Part shown: positions 55,006-63,994 of the stretch, piece by piece
Position numbering within the stretch: position 1 is the stretch's first letter
Layout: each line of letters starts with the position of its first letter
From: Tharpella sp964457755
GTDB taxonomy: Bacteria > Desulfobacterota > Anaeroferrophillalia > Anaeroferrophillales > Tharpellaceae
Direction of reading: 5' to 3'
Assembly (NCBI GenBank): GCA_964457755.1
Contig: CAYWGC010000003.1
Location: forward strand, 75,936-139,935
Length of the DNA: 64,000 bases
The notes under the pieces: generated by a model
What the model was told of the DNA's origin: nothing
Database searches by the model: none
What the model saw: only the letters and a program-made list of their open reading frames with translations
Translations under genes and position numbers: made by a program

Positions 55006-56418
55006 TTACTTAGCATTCAAATACTCATGCATCGCGACCGCAGCTAGTTTCCCAGCCCCCATCGCCTGGATTACAGTCGCGGCTCCAGTGACAATATCGC
55101 CACCGGCATAAACCCCTGTCATACTCGTCAAACCGGTTTCGGGATCGGCGTCAATATTACCCCAGCGGTTAGTTTTCAAATCCGGCGTCGTTGACGGAAC
55201 CAGTGGATTAGGACCGTTACCGATGGCCACGACTACAGTATCAACATCGACAATAAATTCGGAACCCTCGATCGCTACCGGACGCCGACGACCAGATTCG
55301 TCGGGTTCACCAAGTTCCATTTTGATACACTCAACCCCGGTCAGCCAACCCTTTTCATTACCAATCAAGCGCTCGGGATTTGACAACAGGAGAAATTCAA
55401 CACCCTCTTCTCCGGCATGATGGATCTCTTCATCACGGGCCGGCATTTCATCCATTGAACGACGATAAATAATATAGGATTTCTCGGCCCCCAAACGCAA
55501 AGCCGTACGCGACGAGTCCATGGCAACATTACCACCGCCAAAAGTTGCAACCCGCTTGCCTTTAACAATTGGTGTATCATATTCGGGAAAGAGATAAGCC
55601 TTCATTAAATTTGATCGGGTCAGATACTCATTTGCCGAGTAGACACCATTAAGATTCTCACCTTCAATGTTCATAAAGACCGGCAGGCCGGCGCCGGTGC
55701 CGATAAACAAGGCATCAAAACGTTCCAAAAGTTCATCAACAGTTTCAATCTGACCGACAACATAGCTCTCGATAACTTCAACCCCTAAGGCTTTGAGATA
55801 ATCAACCTCGGCTTGCACAATGGCTTTCGGCAATCTAAATTCAGGGATACCATAAACCAGAACTCCGCCGGTTTTATGCAGAGCTTCTAAAATCGTTACC
55901 TGATGACCAAGCTTAATCAGATCACCAGCTACCGTCAAGCCTGCAGGGCCGCCACCGATAATAGCAATTTTCTTACCAGTCGGCGGAGCTATTTCCGGAA
56001 GCTCAATTTTGCCATGAGCCCTCTCAAAATCAGCCGCAAAACGCTCGAGCCGACCAATCGCCACGGGGTCTCCCTTTTTATTGAGCACACATTGGGCTTC
56101 ACATTGACTCTCTTGCGGACAGACACGCCCACAAACTGCAGGCAGAGCATTGGTCTCTTTCAGTTTATGCGCCGCTTTAAGAAAATCACCATCGGCAATC
56201 AAGCCGACAAATTCGGGGATCTTAACATTTACCGGGCAACCTTCAACACATTTAGGTTTTTTGCAACGCAGGCAACGACTCGCTTCCAACATTGCAGTTT
56301 CATTTGAATAACCAAGTGGCACTTCTTCAAAGTTCCGTGCCCTGACCTTAGCTTCCTGTTCCGGCATCGGGTGCCGGGGTAGTTTTTTCGCCTTATTTAC
56401 CTTCTTTTCTTCAGCCAT
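55006..56418 (-). CDS. NfnB/SudA-like NADPH-dependent flavoprotein, glutamate synthase small-subunit family
   Basis: This flavoprotein of 470 residues has an N-terminal Fe-S domain (CLRCKKPKCVEGCPVNVKIP, then CGRVCPQESQCEAQC). It has an FAD motif, IAIIGGGPAGLTVAGDLIKLGH (about 150-171), and a second dinucleotide motif, ATFGGGNVAMDSSRTALRLG (about 290). Together with the next gene upstream it forms an NfnAB/sulfide-dehydrogenase-type pair that couples NADPH, NADH and ferredoxin. It overlaps that gene by one base. Confidence 0.88.
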   Translation of the reverse strand: MAEEKKVNKAKKLPRHPMPEQEAKVRARNFEEVPLGYSNETAMLEASRCLRCKKPKCVEGCPVNVKIPEFVGLIADGDFLKAAHKLKETNALPAVCGRVCPQESQCEAQCVLNKKGDPVAIGRLERFAADFERAHGKIELPEIAPPTGKKIAIIGGGPAGLTVAGDLIKLGHQVTILEALHKTGGVLVYGIPEFRLPKAIVQAEVDYLKALGVEVIESYVVGQIETVDELLERFDALFIGTGAGLPVFMNIEGENLNGVYSANEYLTRSNLMKAYLFPEYDTPIVKGKRVATFGGGNVAMDSSRTALRLGAEKSYIIYRRSMDEMPARDEEIHHAGEEGVEFLLLSNPERLIGNEKGWLTGVECIKMELGEPDESGRRRPVAIEGSEFIVDVDTVVVAIGNGPNPLVPSTTPDLKTNRWGNIDADPETGLTSMTGVYAGGDIVTGAATVIQAMGAGKLAAVAMHEYLNAK

Positions 56419-57320
56419 TACTGATCACCTCCGCAGTCACTACAGCAATCACATCCTTCTTGACACTGAAAACGTTCAACCGCCTCTTTTTCCTGTTCCA
56501 GATAGATGCTCTGACGTTTCAGCATCTCATCGAAATCAACTTTATGGCCGTCAAATTCAGGCCCATCGACACAAACAAATTTTTTCTCACCCCCAACTGT
56601 GATCCGGCAAGCCCCGCACATTCCCGTCGCATCGACCATGATCGTCGGCAAACTGACCAGAGTTTTAATCTCGAAAGGCTCAGAGGTTTTACAAACAAAC
56701 TTCATCATGATTGGCGGTCCGATACCGATCACCAAACCGATCTCACCACTCTCCCGATTTTTCTCCAAAAGCTCCTGCTCAACCTTGGTTACAAGACCGT
56801 GGATACCATATGAACCATCATCGGTACAGACATAGAGTTCATCACTCAAATCACGCATCTTATCTTCCCAGAAAAGAAGCTCTTTAGTCCGGGCCCCCAT
56901 GATCGTGATAATTTTGTTGCCATTCGCTTTTAAAGCCTTGACAATATTATGGGTCGGCGCAATCCCGATACCACCGGCGATGCAAAGGACAGTACCATAA
57001 TCGTCCATATGCGTAGGCTGGCCAAGCGGCCCGATGAAATCGGCCAGGCAATCGCCCACTTCAAGCTTACCAAGCTTCATGGTACTCTTACCAACCTCCT
57101 GGAAAATTATGGTCACCAAACCCTTTTCCGGATCGGTGTCGGCGACCGTCAACGGCACCCTTTCACCAGTTTCATCAATACGGAAAACCACAAACTGGCC
57201 GCCCTTCGCCTTTCTGGCGATACGCGGCGCTTCAATCTGCATCATCTTGACGCTCGGGTTCTGCGAGAACTCCTCTTTCGCGACAATCCTGTTCACGTTC
57301 CACTCCTTTGATAATATCAA
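56418..57320 (-). CDS. NfnA/SudB-like ferredoxin-NADP reductase subunit
   Basis: This protein of 300 residues has an FAD/NAD-binding fold with GGQFVVFRIDETGERVPLT, VLCIAGGIGIAPTHNIV, and a [2Fe-2S] site with CGACRITVGGEKKFVC. The C-terminus ends in an unusual cysteine-rich tail, CQEGCDCCSDCGG, beyond the normal family end. Partner gene follows directly. TATACAGTATA lies about 140 bp upstream. Confidence 0.88.
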   Translation of the reverse strand: MILSKEWNVNRIVAKEEFSQNPSVKMMQIEAPRIARKAKGGQFVVFRIDETGERVPLTVADTDPEKGLVTIIFQEVGKSTMKLGKLEVGDCLADFIGPLGQPTHMDDYGTVLCIAGGIGIAPTHNIVKALKANGNKIITIMGARTKELLFWEDKMRDLSDELYVCTDDGSYGIHGLVTKVEQELLEKNRESGEIGLVIGIGPPIMMKFVCKTSEPFEIKTLVSLPTIMVDATGMCGACRITVGGEKKFVCVDGPEFDGHKVDFDEMLKRQSIYLEQEKEAVERFQCQEGCDCCSDCGGDQ

Positions 57321-57458
57321 GCTACAAATTTATGTACAAAAACCACTCATTGATAGTTCATCCCGACACTCGGACAAGTTCCAGAGGTCAGTTGATGTTT
57401 TTTTCACAAAACCATCCCAGCTTTGCTAAAAAAAACACAAGAAGAGGCCATTTAATAT

Positions 57459-57469
57459 ATACAGTATAC
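57459..57469. promoter_or_regulatory. TATACAGTATA palindrome upstream of the NfnAB-like operon
   Basis: This 11-bp dyad shares its core with the 17-bp palindrome at 3011-3027 in the nuoA/cytochrome promoter region. It may be an operator common to redox genes, but the motif is short and could be chance. Confidence 0.25.
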
Positions 57470-57514
57470 AAATGTCAAGCCCTTTATCGAGCCTAATATA
57501 GAACCAGCCAAAGC

Positions 57515-57982
57515 TTAGCCAGAAACCTTCACAAAAGAAGCCCCTATCAAACTGGCCAAGTCGGCCGGAGACAACTCAATATCGAGACCTCGGCGACCGC
57601 CACTCACATAAATCGAGTCCCACGAACTGGAACTTTCATCGATGACTGACCGCAGCCGCTTTTTCTGCCCCAAGGGACTGACCCCACCCAAAACATATCC
57701 GGTTGCTCGTTCAACCGCTTTAGGATCAGCCATAACCGCTTTTTTGCCCCGAAAAGCCGCTGCAGCCAACTTCAGATTGAGCTGTTTTGATACCGGAATA
57801 ACTGCCACCGCCAGTTCCTTACCATCAAGTTTTACAAGCAGGGTTTTGAATACCCGATCTGAGCTGATTGACAATTTATGGGCTGCTTCCTCACCATACG
57901 AACCCGCCTGTGGGTCATGTTCATATTGATGAAGCTGATATTTGATTTTGGCCTTTTTCAAACAATTAATCGCTGGCGTCAT
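57515..57982 (-). CDS. ybaK: YbaK/EbsC-family Cys-tRNA(Pro) deacylase
   Basis: This protein of 155 residues trims Cys mischarged on tRNA-Pro. The YbaK core is visible: YQLHQYEHDPQAGSYGEEAA, VFKTLLVKLDGKELAVAVIP with the conserved lysine, then AVERATGYVLGGVSPLGQKK. I use the ATG at 57982 with a G-rich ribosome site. Confidence 0.92.
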   Translation of the reverse strand: MTPAINCLKKAKIKYQLHQYEHDPQAGSYGEEAAHKLSISSDRVFKTLLVKLDGKELAVAVIPVSKQLNLKLAAAAFRGKKAVMADPKAVERATGYVLGGVSPLGQKKRLRSVIDESSSSWDSIYVSGGRRGLDIELSPADLASLIGASFVKVSG

Positions 57983-58019
57983 AAGCACCCCCCTTCCTAA
58001 GCTTTATGGCAAAAACGGT

Positions 58020-58802
58020 TTAAACTTTTCGGACTGAGGCCTTGGTAATAAAATTCAAGGTTGCGTGCACCGTAAAAAGAGGAAAAAAGAGAGCCATAAA
58101 AAAAATGTTCACCACCGGAACCATACTGATCAGAGCCGGCAACCAGCCCAGCCGCAAAGCTCGCGGCCACTGAGTTTTGATCCAGTTTAACTTTTCACCC
58201 AAACTCCAGCGCTGTCTTGATGCCGGATAATCGATAAACATCAGAGCCGAGTAAAAAATGTAAAGCAGGACCACCAAGCCCGACCCGGCCACTGGAATAA
58301 AATTAAATAAAAGAGCGGCAAGGGTTACAAGCAGACCAAAAGCAGCTATTTTACAACCCTCAAGCAGGTCCGTCAAAATCCCAGCCCAACTGAAACCCTC
58401 ATCCGCAGCAAAATCTTCACCCAGGTATCTTTTTTCAGCTGAAATGCTTAAAAAGGCATAGCCGGGAGAGGTCAGACTATAAGAAACCAGAAAAGCCAGA
58501 TAAAAAGCTATAACTCGAGAAATCACCAAAAAGAACAACCTCAGCAACCACCAACCCTTAGCCTGAAACCAGCCAACTACACCAGAGACCTCGGGTACAT
58601 GCTGAAAAAAATGGCTGGTCAAACTATCAACAAAATGCACTGTCACCAAGTAACCTAACCAGGTCAAAAGCGCCGTGCAAAGCATCAGAAAGAAACTTAA
58701 AGCCAGAAGATTCATATGCCCAAAAATAAAACGCAACGAAAAAGTCAGAGGCAACCATTTTCCTCTTGCTGCCGGTTCCCTTGTCAAAATCTGTTCAGCC
58801 AT
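58020..58802 (-). CDS. EI24/CysZ-family membrane protein
   Basis: This protein of 260 residues has four or five hydrophobic helices and the EI24-domain pattern (LNFIPVAGSGLVVLLYIFYS, FIDYPASRQRWSLGEKL). Relatives include the sulfate transporter CysZ; substrate here is unknown. Confidence 0.75.
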   Translation of the reverse strand: MAEQILTREPAARGKWLPLTFSLRFIFGHMNLLALSFFLMLCTALLTWLGYLVTVHFVDSLTSHFFQHVPEVSGVVGWFQAKGWWLLRLFFLVISRVIAFYLAFLVSYSLTSPGYAFLSISAEKRYLGEDFAADEGFSWAGILTDLLEGCKIAAFGLLVTLAALLFNFIPVAGSGLVVLLYIFYSALMFIDYPASRQRWSLGEKLNWIKTQWPRALRLGWLPALISMVPVVNIFFMALFFPLFTVHATLNFITKASVRKV

Positions 58803-58914
58803 GATATTTCCTTACCTCTACTGCAAAAATGTTGGTAACAGCGCAAAAAACTAAAGTAATTCAATTTACTGCCGATATGTTAGGAGTATTTGATCCAAAA
58901 ATATTGGAGTATTC

Positions 58915-59091
58915 ATGGAAATCAGTACCGCATCTTCCAGCACCATGGCAATGGCCGTAGCCGCCCAACAGTTACAAGAGAGTGTGCAGACCCAGGTAGC
59001 GATGCTCAAAGAGATCGCTGAAGTCCAACAACAAGTCGCGCAGATGCTGGCCGAAGGGGGCTTAGGACAAAGCCTTGATGTCTTAGCTTAA
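58915..59091 (+). CDS. YjfB-family putative motility protein
   Basis: This small protein of 58 residues, MEISTASSSTMAMAVAAQQL onward, ends in GLGQSLDVLA; the S/A-rich start and glutamine-rich helix match the YjfB family. TTGGAG lies eight bases before the ATG. Function is not established despite the family name. Confidence 0.75.
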   Translation: MEISTASSSTMAMAVAAQQLQESVQTQVAMLKEIAEVQQQVAQMLAEGGLGQSLDVLA

Positions 59092-59132
59092 AGATCTACG
59101 CCACTCCCCCTACTCCTACTACGCTAGCCCTC

Positions 59133-59975
59133 CTAAGCAACATACTCACAAACTCCTTTATCAATCAGGATTACACCACTTTCTGCATCCACAACCCGCC
59201 ACAGAACTTTGCCTTTAGCCACAGGCCAGATCAAGGTTCGAATCGGCACCCCGGGATAGAGAAAACGTGAAAAACGACAAGCCAGCCGTTTCATCCTCTC
59301 AGGTTTTCCCGGCATCAACTTCCCGACCAGCGCCCGACAACCGTAACCCATCGTACAGGCACCATGCATAATCGGTCCGGAAAAACCTGATCTTTGCGCA
59401 AATTCTGCATCCACATGCACGGCAAAATAGTCACCGGTAAGCCGATAAAGCAGATGCTGGTCGACAGAGGGGTGGGCCTCAACTGCAAAAGAGGGCTCTC
59501 CCTCAGGGAAAATAATGCTCTTTCTCGGAGCCGCAAAAGCCCCGCCGAAACCGCCATCATTACGCGCAAAAAGGGTGTAGAGACTCGTAAAAAGAGGGCT
59601 CCCTGAAGCCGTAGAGGTTTTACATTCACCAACCACCAAAGCCCCTCTTTTCTCGCCTTTGTCGTAATAGTTTAAGACCTTGCCGACGCTGACCATCTCC
59701 CCTGTGAGCGGAATCTGATTATGAAAAATCAACTCCTGTTCTCCGTGCAGGATACCACCAGGATCAATATTCGCCGCTTTCGCCAGCTCCCAGAAAAAAT
59801 CAAAGGTCGTGGCCAAAGAGAAGGTCGGTAAAACCTGCAAATCCTTCTCGTAACAGTACTCCATTTCGGAAGAACCCGCCCCTACCGCCAACCCGTACAA
59901 TATAACATCCCGCCACGAATACTCTCTCACCAACGGGCCAATCTTGCGCCCTACCGCACCAAGATCAAGGGCCAT
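59133..59975 (-). CDS. MaoC-like (R)-specific enoyl-CoA hydratase, hydratase 2 type
   Basis: This protein of 280 residues has two hot-dog folds. The C-terminal one has the hydratase 2 motif HVDAEFAQRSGFSGPIMHG with the catalytic Asp and His; the N-terminal one is the degenerate partner. It probably hydrates trans-2-enoyl-CoA. The ATG at 59975 follows GAGG. No fatty-acid gene is beside it. Confidence 0.85.
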   Translation of the reverse strand: MALDLGAVGRKIGPLVREYSWRDVILYGLAVGAGSSEMEYCYEKDLQVLPTFSLATTFDFFWELAKAANIDPGGILHGEQELIFHNQIPLTGEMVSVGKVLNYYDKGEKRGALVVGECKTSTASGSPLFTSLYTLFARNDGGFGGAFAAPRKSIIFPEGEPSFAVEAHPSVDQHLLYRLTGDYFAVHVDAEFAQRSGFSGPIMHGACTMGYGCRALVGKLMPGKPERMKRLACRFSRFLYPGVPIRTLIWPVAKGKVLWRVVDAESGVILIDKGVCEYVA

Positions 59976-60232
59976 AATCACCTCAACTTAAATTTTAAAA
60001 GCCTGCCTGAAAACCTTTTAAGCGATTCTTTTTTTAAGATCTCCCTGAAAACCTATTATTTTGACAGACTTTACCGTAAAGTGCTAGCAAAAAATGGACG
60101 TTTTATCATCAAAACCAAACCTTATCAGTGCGCCTTGACATCCTGCAATATTCCGACTATTATTTAGTTATAAAAAGATATTTTTGAGGTTATATTTTAA
60201 CTGTAAAATAAAGAAAGAGGTCTTGATTCCCT

Positions 60233-61543
60233 ATGATTGAGCAGGAACTCGAACGGAAAATCGGCGATTTTAGAGATTTGGGACTACCAAGGTTTTCTCC
60301 CCGAAACGGGCGCATTCATAGTGTCGAATACATGGTATCAACCATTGTCGGAGCTCGGAGATCCGGCAAAAGCTTCAGGATGATACAAGAAGCTTCCGAA
60401 TGGCTTGAACAAAAAAAGATTCAATCTATCAACCATATTTGTCGACTCGATTTTGACAATCCAATTTTATCCAGCTTAAAGGCAAACGAACTCTCTCTAA
60501 TCCAAAGCACATTCCTCAAACTCACTCCAGATATCAACCTGAAGACCCCTCTACTTTTTCTTCTGGATGAAATTCACAAAATAAAAGGCTGGGAAGAATA
60601 TGTCATTGATCTATCCAGAAATCCTCATTGGAAAGTAGTGGTCTCCGGTTCTTCTTCTAAAATGTTGAACCAGGATATTGCCACGGAGCTTAGGGGGAAG
60701 GCTATTTCCACAAATCTGTTCCCTTTAAGTTTTGCTGAATTCTTAACCTTCAAACAAAGCAAAAACAACCCGTCCACTAAAGGCCAAGCGGAAACCAGAC
60801 GACTCTTTGATGAATATTTGGCGTGGGGAGCTTACCCCGCAATCACCAACCTCGATAAATATCTACGAGAACCTGTTTTACGTGAATATTTTGACACTAT
60901 GATTCTCAAAGATATTATCCAGCGTTACAATGTCAGCAAACCTCAACAATGTATCCAACTCTGTCGGTATCTACTCGCAAATATCGGCAAACCGTACACC
61001 CTGCAAAGCGCATATCGGTATCTTAAACAATCAGGATATGCCACCAGCAAAGATGCTATCCGAAACTATATCGAATGGAGTAAAGATTCATGGCTGCTAT
61101 TCAGCATACCGATCTTTTCTGATTCTCTAAAGGAGCAGGAAAGAAATTATAAAAAATTGTACGCCATTGATTGGGCCCTGGCCAATAAAAACAGCCCAGT
61201 CTGGGACGGAGGGCAGTCGCGGGCTCTGGAAAATATGATTTTTCTCCACCTGCGTCGAAGTTGGCCCAGAGTGCACTATTATCTTACCGGCAAAAAACGA
61301 CAAGAAGTTGATTTTATTGTTGCTGACAACCATGGCACCCCGATAATGACATTGCAAGTTTGCCTGGATATTTCAGAAAAAAGCACTCTACAGCGGGAGT
61401 TGGAGAGCTTGGCCGTTACCGCAAATTATTTCAAAACAAAAATCAATCTGATAATAACCTATAATCAAGCAAAAGATTTCTGCATAAATAGCGTAAAGAT
61501 AAAAGCTGTTCCAGCCTGGAAATGGCTGTTGGAACATTTTTAA
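60233..61543 (+). CDS. AAA+ ATPase with C-terminal DUF4143
   Basis: This protein of 436 residues has Walker A GARRSGKSFRM and Walker B LLFLLDEIHKIKG. DUF4143 follows in the last 120 residues, with NMIFLHLRRSWPRVHYYLTG and KKRQEVDFIVADNHG. Such ATPases are common in accessory regions and have no agreed role. It is preceded by a 250-bp AT-rich gap. Confidence 0.88.
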   Translation: MIEQELERKIGDFRDLGLPRFSPRNGRIHSVEYMVSTIVGARRSGKSFRMIQEASEWLEQKKIQSINHICRLDFDNPILSSLKANELSLIQSTFLKLTPDINLKTPLLFLLDEIHKIKGWEEYVIDLSRNPHWKVVVSGSSSKMLNQDIATELRGKAISTNLFPLSFAEFLTFKQSKNNPSTKGQAETRRLFDEYLAWGAYPAITNLDKYLREPVLREYFDTMILKDIIQRYNVSKPQQCIQLCRYLLANIGKPYTLQSAYRYLKQSGYATSKDAIRNYIEWSKDSWLLFSIPIFSDSLKEQERNYKKLYAIDWALANKNSPVWDGGQSRALENMIFLHLRRSWPRVHYYLTGKKRQEVDFIVADNHGTPIMTLQVCLDISEKSTLQRELESLAVTANYFKTKINLIITYNQAKDFCINSVKIKAVPAWKWLLEHF

Positions 61544-61735
61544 AGGCCCTGTTCCTTTTTCTTCTTTTCCCTTCTTTTTTTACCGCCAAAACAGCGCCAA
61601 GGGGGCAGCGAAATATGATCTGTAGTAATGTATTGGGAAGTTGAAGCAGAGAGGATTTGGTTGTAATCATTAATAGGGTGCAAAATAAATGGGATCAGGG
61701 TCGAATTATTTCCTCAAACTGATCTGCCAATAGTA

Positions 61736-62071
61736 TCAATGGGCATTGCTTGCCTGCTTTAATATACCGGTCGCCCACTGGTTGATGCTTTTGCCACTGG
61801 CTTCAGCGGCCATGGCAACGGCGGCATGAATCTCGACCGGCACCCTGAACATAAGATTGCCGGAGTAGGGCTTTTGAACCGGGCGCCCGGTCTCCTCACT
61901 GATGCTGATATAGTTGTCTGTGGCCTCGTGGAAGGCTGTTTCGAGCTCATCGACGGTGCTACCGTGGAAACCGACAATATCCTGAATTCCGGCAAGGTGG
62001 CCGATGAAGATACGATCTTCATCGTCAAACTCGATACTGGCGAAATAGCCCCTGTATTTCATAGTGTTCAT
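61736..62071 (-). CDS. hicB: HicB-family antitoxin
   Basis: This protein of 111 residues has the HicB partial RNase H fold (YFASIEFDDEDRIFIGHLAG, IVGFHGSTVDELETAFHEA) and an Arc-type ribbon-helix-helix C-terminus (FRVPVEIHAAVAMAAEASGK). Its ATG overlaps the end of the hicA-like frame by 4 bp (ATGA). Confidence 0.92.
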   Translation of the reverse strand: MNTMKYRGYFASIEFDDEDRIFIGHLAGIQDIVGFHGSTVDELETAFHEATDNYISISEETGRPVQKPYSGNLMFRVPVEIHAAVAMAAEASGKSINQWATGILKQASNAH

Positions 62072-62316
62072 GGTTTAACTACTACCATTTGTAGAAATTT
62101 ACGCGCATCTTTAACCCGGTATCTGAGTGCCGCTTTATCGGGATGGGGTCGGTGAAAGTCAGCCCGGACATCGTTTAGAACGAAACTTACAGCCGAGCCA
62201 GCCCGCTCGGTTTTTGTGGCGCCCAACACCAAAAACAGCGCCTCGATATGGCGGAGCTTTTTATTTAGTTTTAATGGGAAATGGGTTCTTTTTCCCCTTT
62301 TTTGGGTGGCTGTTTT
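62068..62316 (-). pseudogene. hicA: HicA toxin frame without a normal start
   Basis: The frame ends in sequence that matches HicA: RHIEALFLVLGATKTERAGS, then VSFVLNDVRADFHRPHP and the basic tail up to MVVVKP. Family members have about 20 more residues and an ATG upstream. Here the open frame reaches only to a TAA at 62319-62317 and contains no ATG, GTG or TTG before that core. The upstream DNA belongs to another gene (62271-62558), so the toxin appears truncated at its 5' end. Confidence 0.65.
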
Positions 62317-62558
62317 TTAGTTGGATAGTAATCGATGGTATTGCAGATGGCGTCAACGAATTTTTGCAGTTTCTTTTTATCTGTCATAACCCTTACTTGC
62401 TCGAAAACACCCTCAGGCAAAGAAGTAAAAAACCGTAAGGCACAGATATTATCACCTCGGGCGGCGACATTGAGACTGTCAACCCAGAGATTTGGAAGCG
62501 ATGGGTTTGAATTTAAAGCATGTTGTATAGGTGCTTGATTTTTTTTTGCAGTGGCCAT
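62271..62558 (-). CDS. Small uncharacterised protein (possible DUF3467-like)
   Basis: This protein of 95 residues has LWVDSLNVAARGDNICALRF, TDKKKLQKFVDAIC and a charged end. It vaguely resembles short proteins such as DUF3467 in organisation, but I cannot confirm the family. It sits between the MqsA-like and hicA frames on the same strand. Confidence 0.55.
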   Translation of the reverse strand: MATAKKNQAPIQHALNSNPSLPNLWVDSLNVAARGDNICALRFFTSLPEGVFEQVRVMTDKKKLQKFVDAICNTIDYYPTKKQPPKKGEKEPISH

Positions 62559-62583
62559 AGTTATTCTCCGGGAGATATCAGGA

Positions 62584-63156
62584 TTAAAAGTGGTTTAGGT
62601 TGATCGCATAATCATCCGATAAAATAAAATCATCTTCAGATATAGTCTCAGATTCCTTGATCCAGTGGGGTTGACCTTTGGTTTTTGAAATAATTAAAGC
62701 CGGTTTTATTGATGGGGTTTTATTTACAGTTATATATTCTGTTTGGATAACAATATCCGGATTAGCCAGCATAAAGCGCCCGTCTCCGGTATCTTTATAG
62801 AGTCTAACCGATTCTTTCAGGTAGGCGATTTTGCCATCGAAACGCACTGAATAGATAAAACCCCGTCGTATACGACGATTACGATGCAAAGCTTGGCGCG
62901 TAACACTTAAAATTTTCGCTGCATCAACAGCCCCGATAAAATCAGTTATTGGATATTGGCCAAGGCGATACTCTTTAATCTCTTTTTCTTTGGCTTCAAT
63001 GATTTTTACGGTTTCCAAGGGAAAAAGCAGCCCACCACAACTACTGCATTTACGGTGAGTCACATTCTCGACGGTAAATTCGCCAATAGAGATATCTTCT
63101 ATATCAATATTGGCGATCAACTCTATATATTCACCACCACAATCAAGACATTTCAT
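62584..63156 (-). CDS. MqsA-like antitoxin with YgiT-type zinc finger
   Basis: This protein of 190 residues has a double-CxxC zinc finger (CLDCGGEY and CSSCGGLLFP), then a helix-turn-helix-like region (AAKILSVTRQALHRNRRIRR). It follows an MqsR-like toxin gene. A long C-terminal part is atypical for MqsA. Confidence 0.75.
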   Translation of the reverse strand: MKCLDCGGEYIELIANIDIEDISIGEFTVENVTHRKCSSCGGLLFPLETVKIIEAKEKEIKEYRLGQYPITDFIGAVDAAKILSVTRQALHRNRRIRRGFIYSVRFDGKIAYLKESVRLYKDTGDGRFMLANPDIVIQTEYITVNKTPSIKPALIISKTKGQPHWIKESETISEDDFILSDDYAINLNHF

Positions 63157-63176
63157 AACATATTGCCTTTAATTTT

Positions 63177-63509
63177 CTAATAATGTTTAAAGCTCCTAAT
63201 AAGTAAAACATCTTCGTCTGGATCTTTATGGAGGTGTGTGTAGATATCTTCCCCCATTATTTTTCGGGCTTTATAATGTTCTACAGGAATATCTGGATTT
63301 CCATCGAGGGGGACTTTTTTAGTGCAATGTTGTGACTGGAGTTTTAGTACAGCTTTTAATATATCTTCAGACGTCCATCCGAAGTATTTTTTTGCATCTC
63401 GTTCCGCATCTGGGTGGATAAATATTTTCTCTTCTTTGATATATCGATGGATTCTTTTAATGCCGTAGTAAGAACCCCTACCCGGGTCGAATCGTTTAGC
63501 GCTACTCAT
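63177..63509 (-). CDS. MqsR-like toxin (mRNA interferase fold)
   Basis: This protein of about 110 residues has KAVLKLQSQHCTKKVPLDGN and ends in GEDIYTHLHKDPDEDVLLIR then SFKHY, aligning by eye with the MqsR end (VYLKITV..VLIVSFKEK). MqsR cuts mRNA at GCU. The ATG at 63509 is preceded by a palindromic operator. It is immediately upstream of the MqsA-like gene, toxin first, as in MqsRA. Confidence 0.7.
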   Translation of the reverse strand: MSSAKRFDPGRGSYYGIKRIHRYIKEEKIFIHPDAERDAKKYFGWTSEDILKAVLKLQSQHCTKKVPLDGNPDIPVEHYKARKIMGEDIYTHLHKDPDEDVLLIRSFKHY

Positions 63510-63521
63510 CGCTTTACCACC

Positions 63522-63543
63522 AACGTTGACATACGTCAACGTT
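63522..63543. promoter_or_regulatory. Palindromic operator upstream of the MqsR-like toxin
   Basis: AACGTTGAC and GTCAACGTT form a perfect 9-bp inverted repeat around ATAC, just before the toxin start. Toxin-antitoxin operons are usually autoregulated through such sites. In the gap to 63918 I see no gene beyond a weak 60-codon frame. Confidence 0.7.
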
Positions 63544-63873
63544 TTTGTTTTGTAGTTGTTATCAGTACTTTTACGAGATTGAGAGCTAATCAGATTAAAT
63601 TGTAATTGTCAAGTAAGGAAAGATTTCTCTTCCCTCTTCATTTTTACTTCAAAAAACTCACTTTTTGAAATATTCAGTGCAAATACCCCCTAGTTCTATT
63701 TTTTTAAAGCGATTGTTATGATGTGGCAAGGATACTTGGCTTTAATAGATACTACGAATACAGTTGAATGCCTAAACTCCACCAAGTACCAACTTTCAAA
63801 TTGCAAAGTGACGTACAAAATGGCATTAGCAATCAAAATCTTGTTACCCATCCTGTCACCCAACCTCAAACAC

Positions 63874-63911
63874 AAAAAAGGCTTAGCTAACAAACGTTAA
63901 CTAAGCCTTTA
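63874..63911 (-). terminator. Terminator downstream of tRNA-Lys
   Basis: AAAGGCTTAG and CTAAGCCTTT form the stem core, with TAAC/GTTA extending it; on the minus strand it is followed by T residues. It lies directly after the tRNA 3' end. Confidence 0.85.
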
Positions 63912-63918
63912 ATATTAA

Positions 63919-63994
<76 letters not shown>

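Noticed and set aside
63718..63900. 60-codon plus-strand frame before tRNA-Lys
   Set aside because: It has no ribosome site, ends in the tRNA terminator and has no recognisable feature.
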